Under the pieces are notes generated by a model that was given only the letters and a program-made list of their open reading frames with translations, ran no database searches and was not told the origin of the DNA. Shown here piece by piece: positions 1 to 6,525 of a DNA stretch of 7,974 nt. The stretch lies in NCBI RefSeq assembly GCF_014218805.1, contig NZ_JACJUV010000007.1:1-7974 (forward strand), written 5' to 3'. Source of the DNA: Teredinibacter franksiae. Lineage in GTDB: Bacteria; Pseudomonadota; Gammaproteobacteria; Pseudomonadales; Cellvibrionaceae. The first letter of the stretch is position 1. The number at the start of each line of letters is the position of its first letter. The position numbers were made by a program, and so were the translations under genes.

Positions 1-316
1 TAAGCGAAACAAAAATAGAGAAGCGCGTATTAGAGGGGAAGAGTAGTTTTTCTTCCATTTTCCTGAGGTCTTTGTTGAGCTCTATCACATCAACCTTAAG
101 TGCTTGGATGTTTTTTGCGATGGCCTTCAACTCATCCAAACTCTTTGCTTCGCCTTCGGGCTGCTGTTCTTTAAACTGCGCGGCATCGACGTTCTCGGCC
201 CAGCTGGCGTCTTTCGAATTATCGGTATTTGTTGCGTCTTGCGCGGAAACCGTCGACACAGAACACATAACCGTAAATGATGCTGCCAGTAGCAGCGAAT
301 AGAAGGTTCCAGACAT
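1..316 (-). CDS. Secreted coiled-coil protein, partial (C-terminus beyond left edge)
   Basis: An open frame starts at the ATG at 316-314 and runs without a stop through the left edge, giving 105 visible residues. Residues 1-25 form a signal peptide (hydrophobic stretch SLLLAASFTVMCSVSTVSA, probable cut before QD). Then comes an acidic, polar linker, and from about residue 65 a heptad-like amphipathic helix (LDELKAIAKNIQALKVDVIELNKDLRKMEEKL) that should form a coiled coil. It ends in LLFPSNTRFSIFVSL, where a beta-rich domain appears to begin. This layout resembles periplasmic proteins, often mislabelled as AraC-like, that sit beside TPR proteins and outer-membrane barrels in gammaproteobacterial envelope clusters; that link is from memory of the family. 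The ribosome site is weak (AGAG about 8 bases upstream). It is divergent from the barrel gene at 580. The molecular function is unknown. Confidence 0.72.
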   Translation of the reverse strand, partial: MSGTFYSLLLAASFTVMCSVSTVSAQDATNTDNSKDASWAENVDAAQFKEQQPEGEAKSLDELKAIAKNIQALKVDVIELNKDLRKMEEKLLFPSNTRFSIFVSL

Positions 317-440
317 CGTACAAACTCTAAAGGGATTCGTATTTGAGTAAGATGTAACCGGCCAAATTCCTTTTTAACCAATTCTCGTGGTCAGTCGCTA
401 AGCGGATTACAAGGGCAGCGACCAACACAACATAACATAA

Positions 441-504
441 AGTATGTGAGTCAAACATACTGGAATTAGTAATAAATTCCTACTATCACACCCCTCGGGG
501 TGTG
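441..504. promoter_or_regulatory. Three adjacent stem-loops in the divergent intergenic region
   Basis: Three perfect inverted repeats lie almost end to end. 441-461 is AGTATGT, 7-base loop, ACATACT. 462-480 is GGAATT, 7-base loop, AATTCC. 487-504 is CACACCCC, 2-base loop, GGGGTGTG. They sit between the divergent coiled-coil gene and the barrel gene, ending about 75 bases before the latter's ATG. No T-run follows on either strand, so a classical terminator is not supported. They could be operators, a structured 5' leader, or part of a small RNA. The rest of 317-579 shows no gene and no clear sigma-70 promoter. Confidence 0.5.
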
Positions 505-579
505 TGAGATGAGAACCAGATAACACCACCTTTGCGACCACTTTTCTATTATTGCGCTTCAAACTACCGGGGAAACCTC

Positions 580-1251
580 ATGTATAGTCTTAAGATTACA
601 CCGCCTTCTTTGGCTGCCTCAGCACTGGCGCTACTTTTAACGCCCTCTCTAGTACTTGCTCAGGGCGGAACCATAGGTGATATCAACAAACCCGCCAAAG
701 AAGTGATCATCGAACCGGAGAAAAAGCCCATAGAGGCCAAAGCAGCCGAAATTGACACCGAAAGGTTCGAAATAGGTTTGCATCTCGGGGTTTTAAACGT
801 CGAAGATTTCAATGCCAACCTTTCCACGGGGCTGTCTTTCACATGGCGCCTGATGGATGGGGTACTTGCTGAGCTGCGGTACACACAAGCTACGACTGAG
901 CGAGCCACGTTCGAAGAGCTGGCAGACCAGGATTTCTTAGCGGATTCCGATAGAAAATTCAGTGCAATTGAAGTGCTCGGTGGATACCGAGTGCTAAATG
1001 GTCGATCATTCTTTGGCCGAAGCGCTAAAATTGACTCGGAACTCTACCTGTTAGGCGGACTGGGCCAGGCAAGCTTTGCCGGTAACGACTCAGTTTCGTT
1101 TGTTTTCGGGGCTAGCTATCGCACCGTTTTCACTGATTTCATCACTGTAAATGTTGATATTCGCGACCATATGTTTAATCGCGAATTCATAGGCGACGAC
1201 AAGCTAACGCAGAATATCGAGTTTTCGCTTGGTGTTAACTACCTATTTTAA
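580..1251 (+). CDS. Outer-membrane beta-barrel domain protein (Glt/Nfs-type OMP family)
   Basis: This encodes a 223-residue protein. I chose the ATG at 580 rather than the upstream TTG at 532 because a GGGGAA ribosome site lies just ahead of it and the signal peptide then starts at residue 1 (hydrophobic ASALALLLTPSLVLA, probable cut after residue 27). Residues about 30-58 form a charged, proline-containing periplasmic linker. From about 60 the protein is built of alternating amphipathic beta strands (FEIGLHLGVLNVEDF, VLAELRYTQAT, SELYLLGGLG, ITVNVDIRDHMF) and ends in FSLGVNYLF with the terminal aromatic recognised by the BAM machinery. Strand pattern and length fit the outer-membrane beta-barrel family known from myxobacterial Glt/Nfs complexes and gammaproteobacterial relatives. 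The broken gene at 1460-2060 is a paralogue with the same ending. The frame is intact. Its likely place is the outer membrane; the partner proteins and exact role are inferred only. Confidence 0.85.
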   Translation: MYSLKITPPSLAASALALLLTPSLVLAQGGTIGDINKPAKEVIIEPEKKPIEAKAAEIDTERFEIGLHLGVLNVEDFNANLSTGLSFTWRLMDGVLAELRYTQATTERATFEELADQDFLADSDRKFSAIEVLGGYRVLNGRSFFGRSAKIDSELYLLGGLGQASFAGNDSVSFVFGASYRTVFTDFITVNVDIRDHMFNREFIGDDKLTQNIEFSLGVNYLF

Positions 1252-1459
1252 TGGGGTAACTCGTTTTAGAGGGCGCAATTAGGCTAATAAGGCCGCGGCC
1301 CCGCAATTCGGTAATGGCGTCGCCCCTCGCTTGAGGGGAGCGGCCTAGTAAACAGCCATGCTAGACCAGAAGGCAGCGAGCCTTCCGCTGCACGCGGCCC
1401 ACCTGATACCAAGGCCTGCCGGTTAGCGCAGAGGCTAAAATCAATTATTAGCGGTGCCC
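1252..1459. other. Convergent intergenic region with GC-rich hairpins
   Basis: This gap lies between two converging barrel genes. It holds a strong hairpin at 1323-1338 (CCCCTC, loop GCTT, GAGGGG), a second at 1369-1385 (GAAGGC, 5-base loop, GCCTTC) and the perfect palindrome GGCCGCGGCC at 1291-1300. A bidirectional transcription-stopping role is plausible from position, but no U-tract follows either stem, so factor-independent termination is not demonstrated. No coding potential was seen. Confidence 0.4.
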
Positions 1460-2060
1460 TTAAAACAGATAGTTCACGCCGAGACTGAAACCACCGTTAT
1501 TTACCGTCTTATCATCGTCACTCAAATTTGAATCGTAGGTGTAATTGCGGTAGTCCAGCTTAACAATATAGTGGCGATTGAATGCCACTTGGTAACCCGC
1601 ACCCAACGTGTAGGTAAAGCTTTCTTCGCCGCCAAAGGCCGTATCACCCACACCACCTACAACGTAAAACGATGCCAAGTTTGCGTCGCCACCTTTAAAG
1701 GCAAATTCGGATTGAAATATATTCAACCCAACGAGCAAGTCAAAATGGCGGAAGTCTCTATCGGCCCCGCCGAATAATTGACCTGACTTTTTTCAAAAGA
1801 TGACAAATCTGAGGTAGCCTGAAAGTAGTTCACCTGCAGAAAAAATCTTCCGTCGCCTTAAAGCTACCACTCACACCAAACGTTAGCTCGCTGCCAAAAT
1901 CTTCTATATTGATCATGCCTGCGTTCACACCAAGCTCAAATACCTCGTTATCCACGGAGCGCAAGCCCCCAGCAAACACTGACGCACTGACAATCGTTGA
2001 GGCCAGTAAACAGGCTTTAAACTGTCGACCTAAAAGAAACTGTTGAATCCAATTTTCCAT
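1460..2060 (-). pseudogene. Outer-membrane beta-barrel protein, frameshifted paralogue of the 580-1251 gene
   Basis: The gene begins at the ATG at 2060, with GGAG 8 bases upstream, and overlaps the end of the SH3-barrel gene by 31 bases, suggesting translational coupling. Frame one reads through a signal-peptide-like stretch (FKACLLASTIVSASVFAGG) and FELGVNAGMINIEDFG, then stops just after TEDFF. Adding one base to the A-run at 1840-1845 and one to the T-run at 1788-1793 (plus-strand view) joins everything into one 200-residue protein. It continues LQVNYFQATSDLSSFE, then GQLFGGADRDFRHFDLLVGLN, and ends FSLGVNYLF. The repaired protein parallels the intact barrel protein strand by strand (FELGVNAGMINIEDF against FEIGLHLGVLNVEDF) and has the same terminal aromatic. 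Both lesions are homopolymer contractions, so the gene may be intact in the organism. The family assignment is firm; the physiological role is not known. Confidence 0.75.
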
Positions 2061-2803
2061 GTAGCAAGCTCCACGTCGTTGCTGTCTGTGGTTACCGTAT
2101 ACGAACGGTATTCAAGGCGAATAATAAAGTTGCGGCCCAAATAATAGTTCCCGCCGAGCCCCCAGTTGGTGTAATCGGATTGTTCAATATCCAATGGCAC
2201 CAATTTGGGCTGTGAATCAATTTCCATACTGCCTGCACCCAAACAGTAAGTATGGTGAAAGCCGCCATTGTGAAAATGGTTCCAACATTGCGTTTAAGCC
2301 GTAAAAATCTCCGCGAATATCTTCACCGTATACTTTACCGTACTCGCCTTCTGCGGCCAGCCAACTTAAAAAACGGTAACCGGCGTTAGCACTCCAAAAA
2401 TCAGAGCCCTCTAGCTCACCCTCGGCAAAGCTGCCAAACGAAAAGCCTACCTGAACACTGTTTTCTAGGTAATCACCAAAACTGACGCTGGGTAGATCGG
2501 CGGGCTCACCGGTTTTCCTGCATCGTACGAGAGATTTGAGCCGCACTTACCCAGCCGGTTCGCCCGTTCTGTAAACGTATTTCATACCAATCAGGGCGGC
2601 GCGCAAGAATATCGACCGTTTCGCCCTGCTCAATGGCGTAAAATACGGGGTATCCACGACCGGGGCCAGAGTGAACGTCGGCATAGGGATCTATAATCGT
2701 GAGTCGATGGCCGGCATCCTCACCCTGCTTCTGACCATTACTACGCTTGAGCAAATTAGAAAGCAAGAAGCAAGCCAGCAATTAGCTTAGGTAAATCTTT
2801 CAT
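2030..2803 (-). pseudogene. SH3 domain plus outer-membrane beta-barrel protein, frameshifted
   Basis: The ATG at 2803 has an excellent ribosome site (AAGGA, 6 bases away) and starts MKDLPKLIAGLLLAF, a signal peptide that soon meets a stop. In a neighbouring frame follows a bacterial SH3 domain (IIDPYADVHSGPGRGYPVF, VDILARRPDWYEIR, GRTGWVSAAQI), then after a further shift a barrel (NSVQVGFSFGSF, FWSANAGYRFLSWLAAEGEYG, WRLSPYLLFG). After a third shift it continues GAGSMEIDSQ to NFIIRLEYRSYTV and ends WKIGFNSFF. Three single-base excesses explain this: one between about 2745 and 2775, one in the pair at 2511-2512, and one in the run at 2238-2240. Removing them gives 256 residues. SH3-plus-barrel fusions are known beside single barrels in Glt-like clusters; the SH3 part probably binds periplasmic or peptidoglycan-linked partners (inference). 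The first lesion is ambiguous: one extra T, or a nonsense change plus a shift. Confidence 0.75.
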
Positions 2804-2830
2804 CGATGGTCCTTGTAATAAAGGGCTATA

Positions 2831-2861
2831 AAGTGCCGCCATTGTAGGCTTACCGGCACTT
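2831..2861 (-). promoter_or_regulatory. Leader hairpin of the SH3-barrel gene
   Basis: An inverted repeat with 8-base arms (AAGTGCCG and CGGCACTT) and a 15-base loop lies 28 bases ahead of the ATG at 2803, downstream of the candidate promoter. It could fold in the 5' leader of the mRNA. No U-run follows it, so it is not an obvious attenuator. Confidence 0.35.
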
Positions 2862-2876
2862 ACGATCACGAAGCAA

Positions 2877-2905
2877 TGCTTAGATTTGTGACTTATTTTT
2901 GTCAA
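2877..2905 (-). promoter_or_regulatory. Candidate promoter for the SH3-barrel operon
   Basis: On the minus strand a perfect TTGACA (2905-2900) is followed after 17 bases by TAAGCA (2882-2877), a poor -10 match. Position about 75 bases ahead of the gene start is suitable. The -35 is strong but the -10 is weak, so an activator may be needed or the match may be chance. Confidence 0.3.
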
Positions 2906-3193
2906 CCGCCCCCCTGGCCGTAAAAGAGCATGGGCCGCCTATTGTGAATTTCCTATGTGAATCTCCAAATTGCCTACTAACAACGGGCCACATTACCAAG
3001 AGATAACCCCTAGTACCTCTAACCCACAAAACGCCTGCAACGGCTGAAAAGGTTCACGGTTTGTCAAGATCGGCTCTCGCTCAGCAAATCCAGCATTGAA
3101 AGCCCAGTTCATTGCGGTATCTCCGGGACATTATTAAGGACGGCTATTTCAACGTGTACCTGTTGGCCATTGGTGATTCGAATAAGCATTTTT
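2906..3193. other. Intergenic stretch without a convincing gene
   Basis: Between the SH3-barrel promoter and menA no long open frame is found. Two very short minus-strand frames, 3189-3109 (26 residues) and 3112-2993 (39 residues), overlap as ATGA, the second with GGAG ahead of its ATG. I do not recognise either product. No repeat, transposase remnant or structured RNA was recognised. Confidence 0.4.
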
Positions 3194-3216
3194 CGCTATT
3201 GTCTTTTCATAGACGA

Positions 3217-3222
3217 TATAAT
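3217..3222 (+). promoter_or_regulatory. Candidate -10 element for menA
   Basis: A perfect TATAAT lies about 53 bases ahead of the menA ATG. The -35 position carries only a poor match (CGCTAT at 17-base spacing), so the element is plausible but unproven. Confidence 0.35.
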
Positions 3223-3274
3223 TTGACGGCCCGTTAGGCGAAATCGAGCGAATCATTCAAAATTGGACAAATAC

Positions 3275-4185
3275 ATGACCGATAACCCAGCGCAATTTGG
3301 ACGAAGCTTTTGGCTAGCCATTCGCCCAAAAACCCTGCCAGCGTCCCTTAGCCCGGTGATATTGGGCACTAGTTTTCGTGCCCGCAGAACAACTGAATTG
3401 GCTGCTGGTTTTTTGTGCTCTGGGTTGCGCACTGTTTTTACAAATAACGGTTAACTTAGCGAATGATTTTTCGACGCAAAAAATGGGGTTGATACCAACG
3501 CACGGCTTGGCCCCATTCGGGTAACCCAAGCCGGTTTGGCTTCGCCATCAATGGTTGCCGCCGGTATTGGCTTTTTTGTGGTGTTAAGTATTACCTGTGG
3601 GCTGATTTTGGTTGCCCATAGTGACCTTTTACTTCTGGGTGTTGGAGGGCTCTGTATTTTGGCCGCGCTAGGCTACAGTGGGGGCCCAGCCCCGCTGGCC
3701 TCAATGGGGCTTGGGGAAATAGCCGTATTAATATTTTTGGCTGGATAGCGGTACTGGGTAGTTTTTATGTGCACACACAAACCTTGAACCTGCAGCTGTT
3801 TTTGCTCTCAAGCTCCCTTGGCTTAATTTTGGCGGCGGTCATGCTGGTAAACAATATTCGTGACATCCCCACCGATGAGCAAGCCGGAAAACGTACCCTC
3901 GCGGTACGACTGAACGACCGCAATAGCCGATTCCTGTACCTAGGCTTATTAACACTGGCTTATATTTTACACATTTGTGCATTTACGACATTGAATACAA
4001 AAACAAACCTGATCAGCGCACTTATTCCCTTAGCCGTACTTTTGCCATTTGCTCTGAAAGCAGCAAACAATATTTTGCGTTTTCGAGGGAAAGAATTAAA
4101 TGGTTTGCTGGCGGACACCGCACTTCTTGGGCTCATTTACAGCCTCACAACCAGCGGAGCTTACCTCATAGGTCCTTATCTATAA
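3275..4185 (+). pseudogene. menA: 1,4-dihydroxy-2-naphthoate polyprenyltransferase (MenA), three frameshifts
   Basis: UbiA-family integral membrane prenyltransferase. MenA attaches the polyprenyl tail to dihydroxynaphthoate, giving demethylmenaquinol. The ATG at 3275 gives MTDNPAQFGRSFWLAIRPKTLP, closely matching the usual MenA amino-terminus. Translation is spread over three frames. One extra T in 3373-3376, one missing T in 3467-3471 and one missing T in 3734-3738 account for all breaks, and correction gives exactly 303 residues. Repair recreates the first Asp-rich site (NLANDFFDAKNGVDTN) followed by LGPIRVTQAGL, and GLGEIAVLIFFGWIAVLGS. The second Asp-rich site NNIRDIPTDEQAGKRTLAVRL is seen directly near 3850-3910. 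Several hydrophobic helices follow to the C-terminus. No other menaquinone gene is in the window, so a stand-alone role or another aromatic acceptor cannot be excluded. All lesions are homopolymer length changes. Confidence 0.88.
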
Positions 4186-4204
4186 TCCAAAAAGGGGGTT
4201 CTCG

Positions 4205-4321
4205 ATGAATTATTATCGAATGATGATATGTGCCATACGCAGTCGCGCGAAAAAAAACAGCTCCGATAATTTTACGCGCTTCACAAGCGTAAACTACCCG
4301 CCAAATCGATTAGTTATCTAG
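4205..4321 (+). CDS. Possible 38-residue basic small protein
   Basis: A short frame begins 19 bases after the menA stop with a strong purine-rich ribosome site (AAAGGGGG about 7 bases before ATG) and ends at TAG. The product (MNYYRMMICAIRSRAKKNSS...) is basic, with no recognised family and no convincing membrane helix. It could be a real small protein translated with menA, a gene start interrupted by a frameshift, or chance. The site upstream is the main support. Confidence 0.25.
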   Translation: MNYYRMMICAIRSRAKKNSSDNFTRFTSVNYPPNRLVI

Positions 4322-4323
4322 AC

Positions 4324-4352
4324 AAAAATTGGGGCAGACGAAGCCTGCCCCA
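4324..4352 (-). terminator. Rho-independent terminator of the GH27 gene
   Basis: Reading the minus strand, TGGGGCAG pairs perfectly with CTGCCCCA around a 7-base loop, followed by AATTTTTG. It lies 15 bases past the alpha-galactosidase stop. The 8-bp GC-rich stem and U-tract are the classical form. Confidence 0.85.
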
Positions 4353-4366
4353 CCCTACGTTAGATA

Positions 4367-5626
4367 TTAATGCTTCCACTCTTTGTCAAACTTCAATTTA
4401 ACCATGAAAACATCGTGTGGCTTTAAGGTTACGAGCAAGTCATCGCGCGTTGTACCCGAATTGGATTTAGCCCAAAGGTCCTGCCAGCTATAAATACTGC
4501 TGTTAAAATCTATTTCCCGGCTAGAAAGCTCATCTTTCACTTCCTCATGACGCCAGCGGAACTTGAACTTTGTTGACTCTTTGTTGCGGTTTAGTGCGAC
4601 CATTGCCCACTCATCATTGGCCAACGGTTTAAACCAAACATCTACACCCTTCACACTTTTTTTGCCTGAGTACTTAAATCCCTGAATGCCCAACTTATCT
4701 TGGTCCACGTCTATAACGGCCTTATTCGTCAATATATCTCGTGTAACATCGGACATATTGCGCAAATCGTTACCGGCGATAAGCGGTGCAGCAAGCATGG
4801 CCCACATAGAGAAATGTGCACGATCTTCTTCGGTGGTCATACCATTGCCGACTTCCATCATATCGGGATCATTCCAACGACCTGGTCCGGCATGTTTTCG
4901 CAATCCATCTTGCATATCCAAAATTTGTAGTACACCCCATGACGACCAAGTTCCGTGGTCATACTCACAATCAAAGCAAGCGTAGATATCGCCGGTTGTT
5001 CTCCATAACTGCCCCAGTGGTGGAGCCCAATCCCACGGGTCGTTGTCACCCCATTCACAAATACTGAGGACAATCGGGCGGCCCGTTTGCTTCAAGGCTT
5101 TTGCTATTGTCATATAGGCACCCTCTGCCTTCAGACCCTCTGTGGCACACCAATCGTACTTAAGGTAATCAACCCCCCACTCAGCATAGGTTTTTGCGTC
5201 CTGAAATTCATAGCCTCGACTTCCGGGTTTACCAGCACAGGTTGTCCAACCGGCGTCCGAATAAATACCCAGCTTCAATCCTTTTTTATGAACGTAATCG
5301 GCCAACGCTTTTATACCGGAGGGGAATCGTTTAGGGTCTGCCTGAATATTGCCATTCGCGTCGCGCTCGCCGTGCCAGCAGTCATCTATGTTCACATATT
5401 CGTAGCCAGCCTTCTTCATACCACTCTTAACCATCGCATCGGCCGTTGCCCGGATGAGCTTTTCATCCACATCACAGCCAAAGTGGTTCCAGCTATTCCA
5501 GCCCAATGGCGGAGTTTGAGTCAGATGTTCGTATTTATCTGCATTCGCCTGAGACAACCCAAAAAACAGGGCTGTGCAGCAGAAAACGAGCGATACAGCG
5601 AGCCGCTGTTTTACGCCATTTGACAT
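4367..5626 (-). CDS. Secreted alpha-galactosidase, glycoside hydrolase family 27
   Basis: This intact 419-residue enzyme should release terminal alpha-linked galactose from galactomannans or raffinose-type sugars, outside the cytoplasm. The ATG at 5626 has GAGG about 9 bases upstream. A signal peptide covers residues 1-29 (LAVSLVFCCTALFFGLSQANA, cut before DKYEH) in this reading. GH27 landmarks are in order: PPLGWNSWNHFGC (39-51), the substrate-binding Asp pair in NIDDCW (81-82), GIYSDAGWTTC (120-130), the nucleophile Asp158 in YLKYDWC, Glu191 in SICEWG, the acid/base Asp213 in WRTTGDI, and WNDPDMMEVGN (251-261). Positions of catalytic residues are by comparison with human GLA. A C-terminal beta-sandwich occupies about residues 320-419. 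There is no carbohydrate-binding module. The gene stands alone with its own terminator. The upstream gap 5627-5895 is AT-rich; no regulator is visible. Confidence 0.95.
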   Translation of the reverse strand: MSNGVKQRLAVSLVFCCTALFFGLSQANADKYEHLTQTPPLGWNSWNHFGCDVDEKLIRATADAMVKSGMKKAGYEYVNIDDCWHGERDANGNIQADPKRFPSGIKALADYVHKKGLKLGIYSDAGWTTCAGKPGSRGYEFQDAKTYAEWGVDYLKYDWCATEGLKAEGAYMTIAKALKQTGRPIVLSICEWGDNDPWDWAPPLGQLWRTTGDIYACFDCEYDHGTWSSWGVLQILDMQDGLRKHAGPGRWNDPDMMEVGNGMTTEEDRAHFSMWAMLAAPLIAGNDLRNMSDVTRDILTNKAVIDVDQDKLGIQGFKYSGKKSVKGVDVWFKPLANDEWAMVALNRNKESTKFKFRWRHEEVKDELSSREIDFNSSIYSWQDLWAKSNSGTTRDDLLVTLKPHDVFMVKLKFDKEWKH

Positions 5627-5859
5627 GAGAAGTACCTCGTATCTAATTGATTTGATGGTTTATTTGATTTTTTATCTTGTGTTTTTTAAGCCAACTTGCT
5701 TACTAACACTTGAATATATTAATAGCCGTGATCTTATTTATTATTTCAATGTAACCGATATGCATTTGTCGTGTAATAGTACCAATACTGCGTCCCAAGT
5801 TCACCCCTTTTCCCGCAGACGCGTTAGTTCCCGCCAATAGTTAATGTGTGCTATACCCA

Positions 5860-5865
5860 TATAAA
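5860..5865 (+). promoter_or_regulatory. Candidate -10 box for the chemoreceptor-like/ODP pair
   Basis: TATAAA lies 30 bases before the ATG at 5896; the -35 is only weakly matched (TAGTTA at 16-base spacing). A GGGGAG ribosome site is at 5879-5884, 11 bases from the ATG, slightly longer spacing than usual. Confidence 0.3.
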
Positions 5866-5895
5866 TGACAGTAAAATTGGGGAGCAATCCAGTTT

Positions 5896-6510
5896 ATGGC
5901 CGCGATCCAGGGTCAACAATACTTCGTCTCAGCTGCAATAGTCGCCGCTGAACTGCACAAGGCGATGTTGGTGGCCAGAGAAATTTCGCTTACGGCCAGC
6001 AATGCCCGCGCGCTCGCGCTACGTGCAGGACACGGCGCAGCGGGCTTTAGAGCTATTACCGAGTTTATTGAAGAGTTAGCGAGAAAAACCGTAACCGCCT
6101 CAAAAGACATCAACGGCGAAGCCGTAAAAATGAGCCGTACCGCCTCGGAAATCGCTCGAACCCGCGATGCCCTAGATCGATTTCACCAAGCCTTTGAAAA
6201 AGCAAAAGACTCCCCCAATCTAGCGTCCCTTAAACCGGCACTTGAGCATACTAAAGCACAATTTGAAACCCTAGAAGCCACATTTCACAAACAGATCAAC
6301 CAGCTCATTGCACGACTTGAAGAGCTTGGCCGTGAGCTGCGTACGGCAACGGTATTGGCGGCAATGTCTCGCGTGGAGGCTTCGGCGTCTGGCAGAGAAT
6401 TTGAATCGTCTCTCAATGTAATCGCTGAAAATGTAGCTCGAGCAGCCAGTAAAATACAAAAACACGTTAAAAACTCACAGCAATTATTCAGTGAAATCAC
6501 ACTCATTTAA
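5896..6510 (+). CDS. Soluble chemoreceptor-hairpin-like protein (methyl-accepting type)
   Basis: A 204-residue, almost wholly alpha-helical protein without signal peptide or membrane helix, so cytoplasmic. Residues about 30-72 (EISLTASNARALALRAGHG, then AAGFRAITEFIEELARKT) match the spacing of the signalling-tip region of methyl-accepting chemotaxis proteins (LA-NA-I-A-RAG--G-GF--VA-EV--LA). Residues about 150-192 (TVLAAMSRVEASASGREFE, then SSLNVIAENVARAASKIQ) look like a second, weaker copy. Between them is a long coiled-coil-like segment. Neither a periplasmic sensor domain nor HAMP is present. The next gene, 15 bases downstream in the same direction, encodes an ODP-like diiron protein; ODP is a known chemotaxis oxygen sensor in Treponema denticola. 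I infer that the partner supplies the sensing and this protein the signalling-helix output. Target (CheA array or other) is unknown; no che gene is in the window. Confidence 0.65.
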   Translation: MAAIQGQQYFVSAAIVAAELHKAMLVAREISLTASNARALALRAGHGAAGFRAITEFIEELARKTVTASKDINGEAVKMSRTASEIARTRDALDRFHQAFEKAKDSPNLASLKPALEHTKAQFETLEATFHKQINQLIARLEELGRELRTATVLAAMSRVEASASGREFESSLNVIAENVARAASKIQKHVKNSQQLFSEITLI

Positions 6511-6525
6511 GGGAATGGTCTGCGC

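Noticed and set aside
532..579. Upstream TTG start for the barrel gene at 580
   Set aside because: It would place 16 residues ahead of a normal signal peptide, while the ATG at 580 has its own ribosome site.
1291..1300. GGCCGCGGCC palindrome as a recombination or attachment site
   Set aside because: It is only 10 bases, with no integrase or flanking repeat structure; probably part of the GC-rich convergent spacer.
1780..1850. Programmed ribosomal frameshifting to explain multi-frame genes
   Set aside because: Several shifts of both signs in unrelated genes at plain homopolymers do not fit a programmed signal; sequence error or mutation is simpler.
3109..3236. Plus-strand frame reading LRYLRDIIKDGYFNVYLLAIG
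   Set aside because: It is short, without a clear start or ribosome site, overlaps the menA promoter region and the antisense mini-frame in the same codon phase; no family was recognised.
3233..3239. GTTAGGC resembling an integron attC core site
   Set aside because: No matching RYYYAAC partner was found in the upstream 57-141 bases and no integrase or cassette structure is present.
5087..5623. 178-codon plus-strand open frame
   Set aside because: It lies wholly antisense to the intact GH27 gene, whose motifs are unmistakable, and its product has no recognisable features.
5750..5764. TGTAACCG half-site resembling a LacI-family operator upstream of GH27
   Set aside because: Only one half fits the consensus, the other half is off by an insertion and mismatches, and no LacI-type gene is in view.
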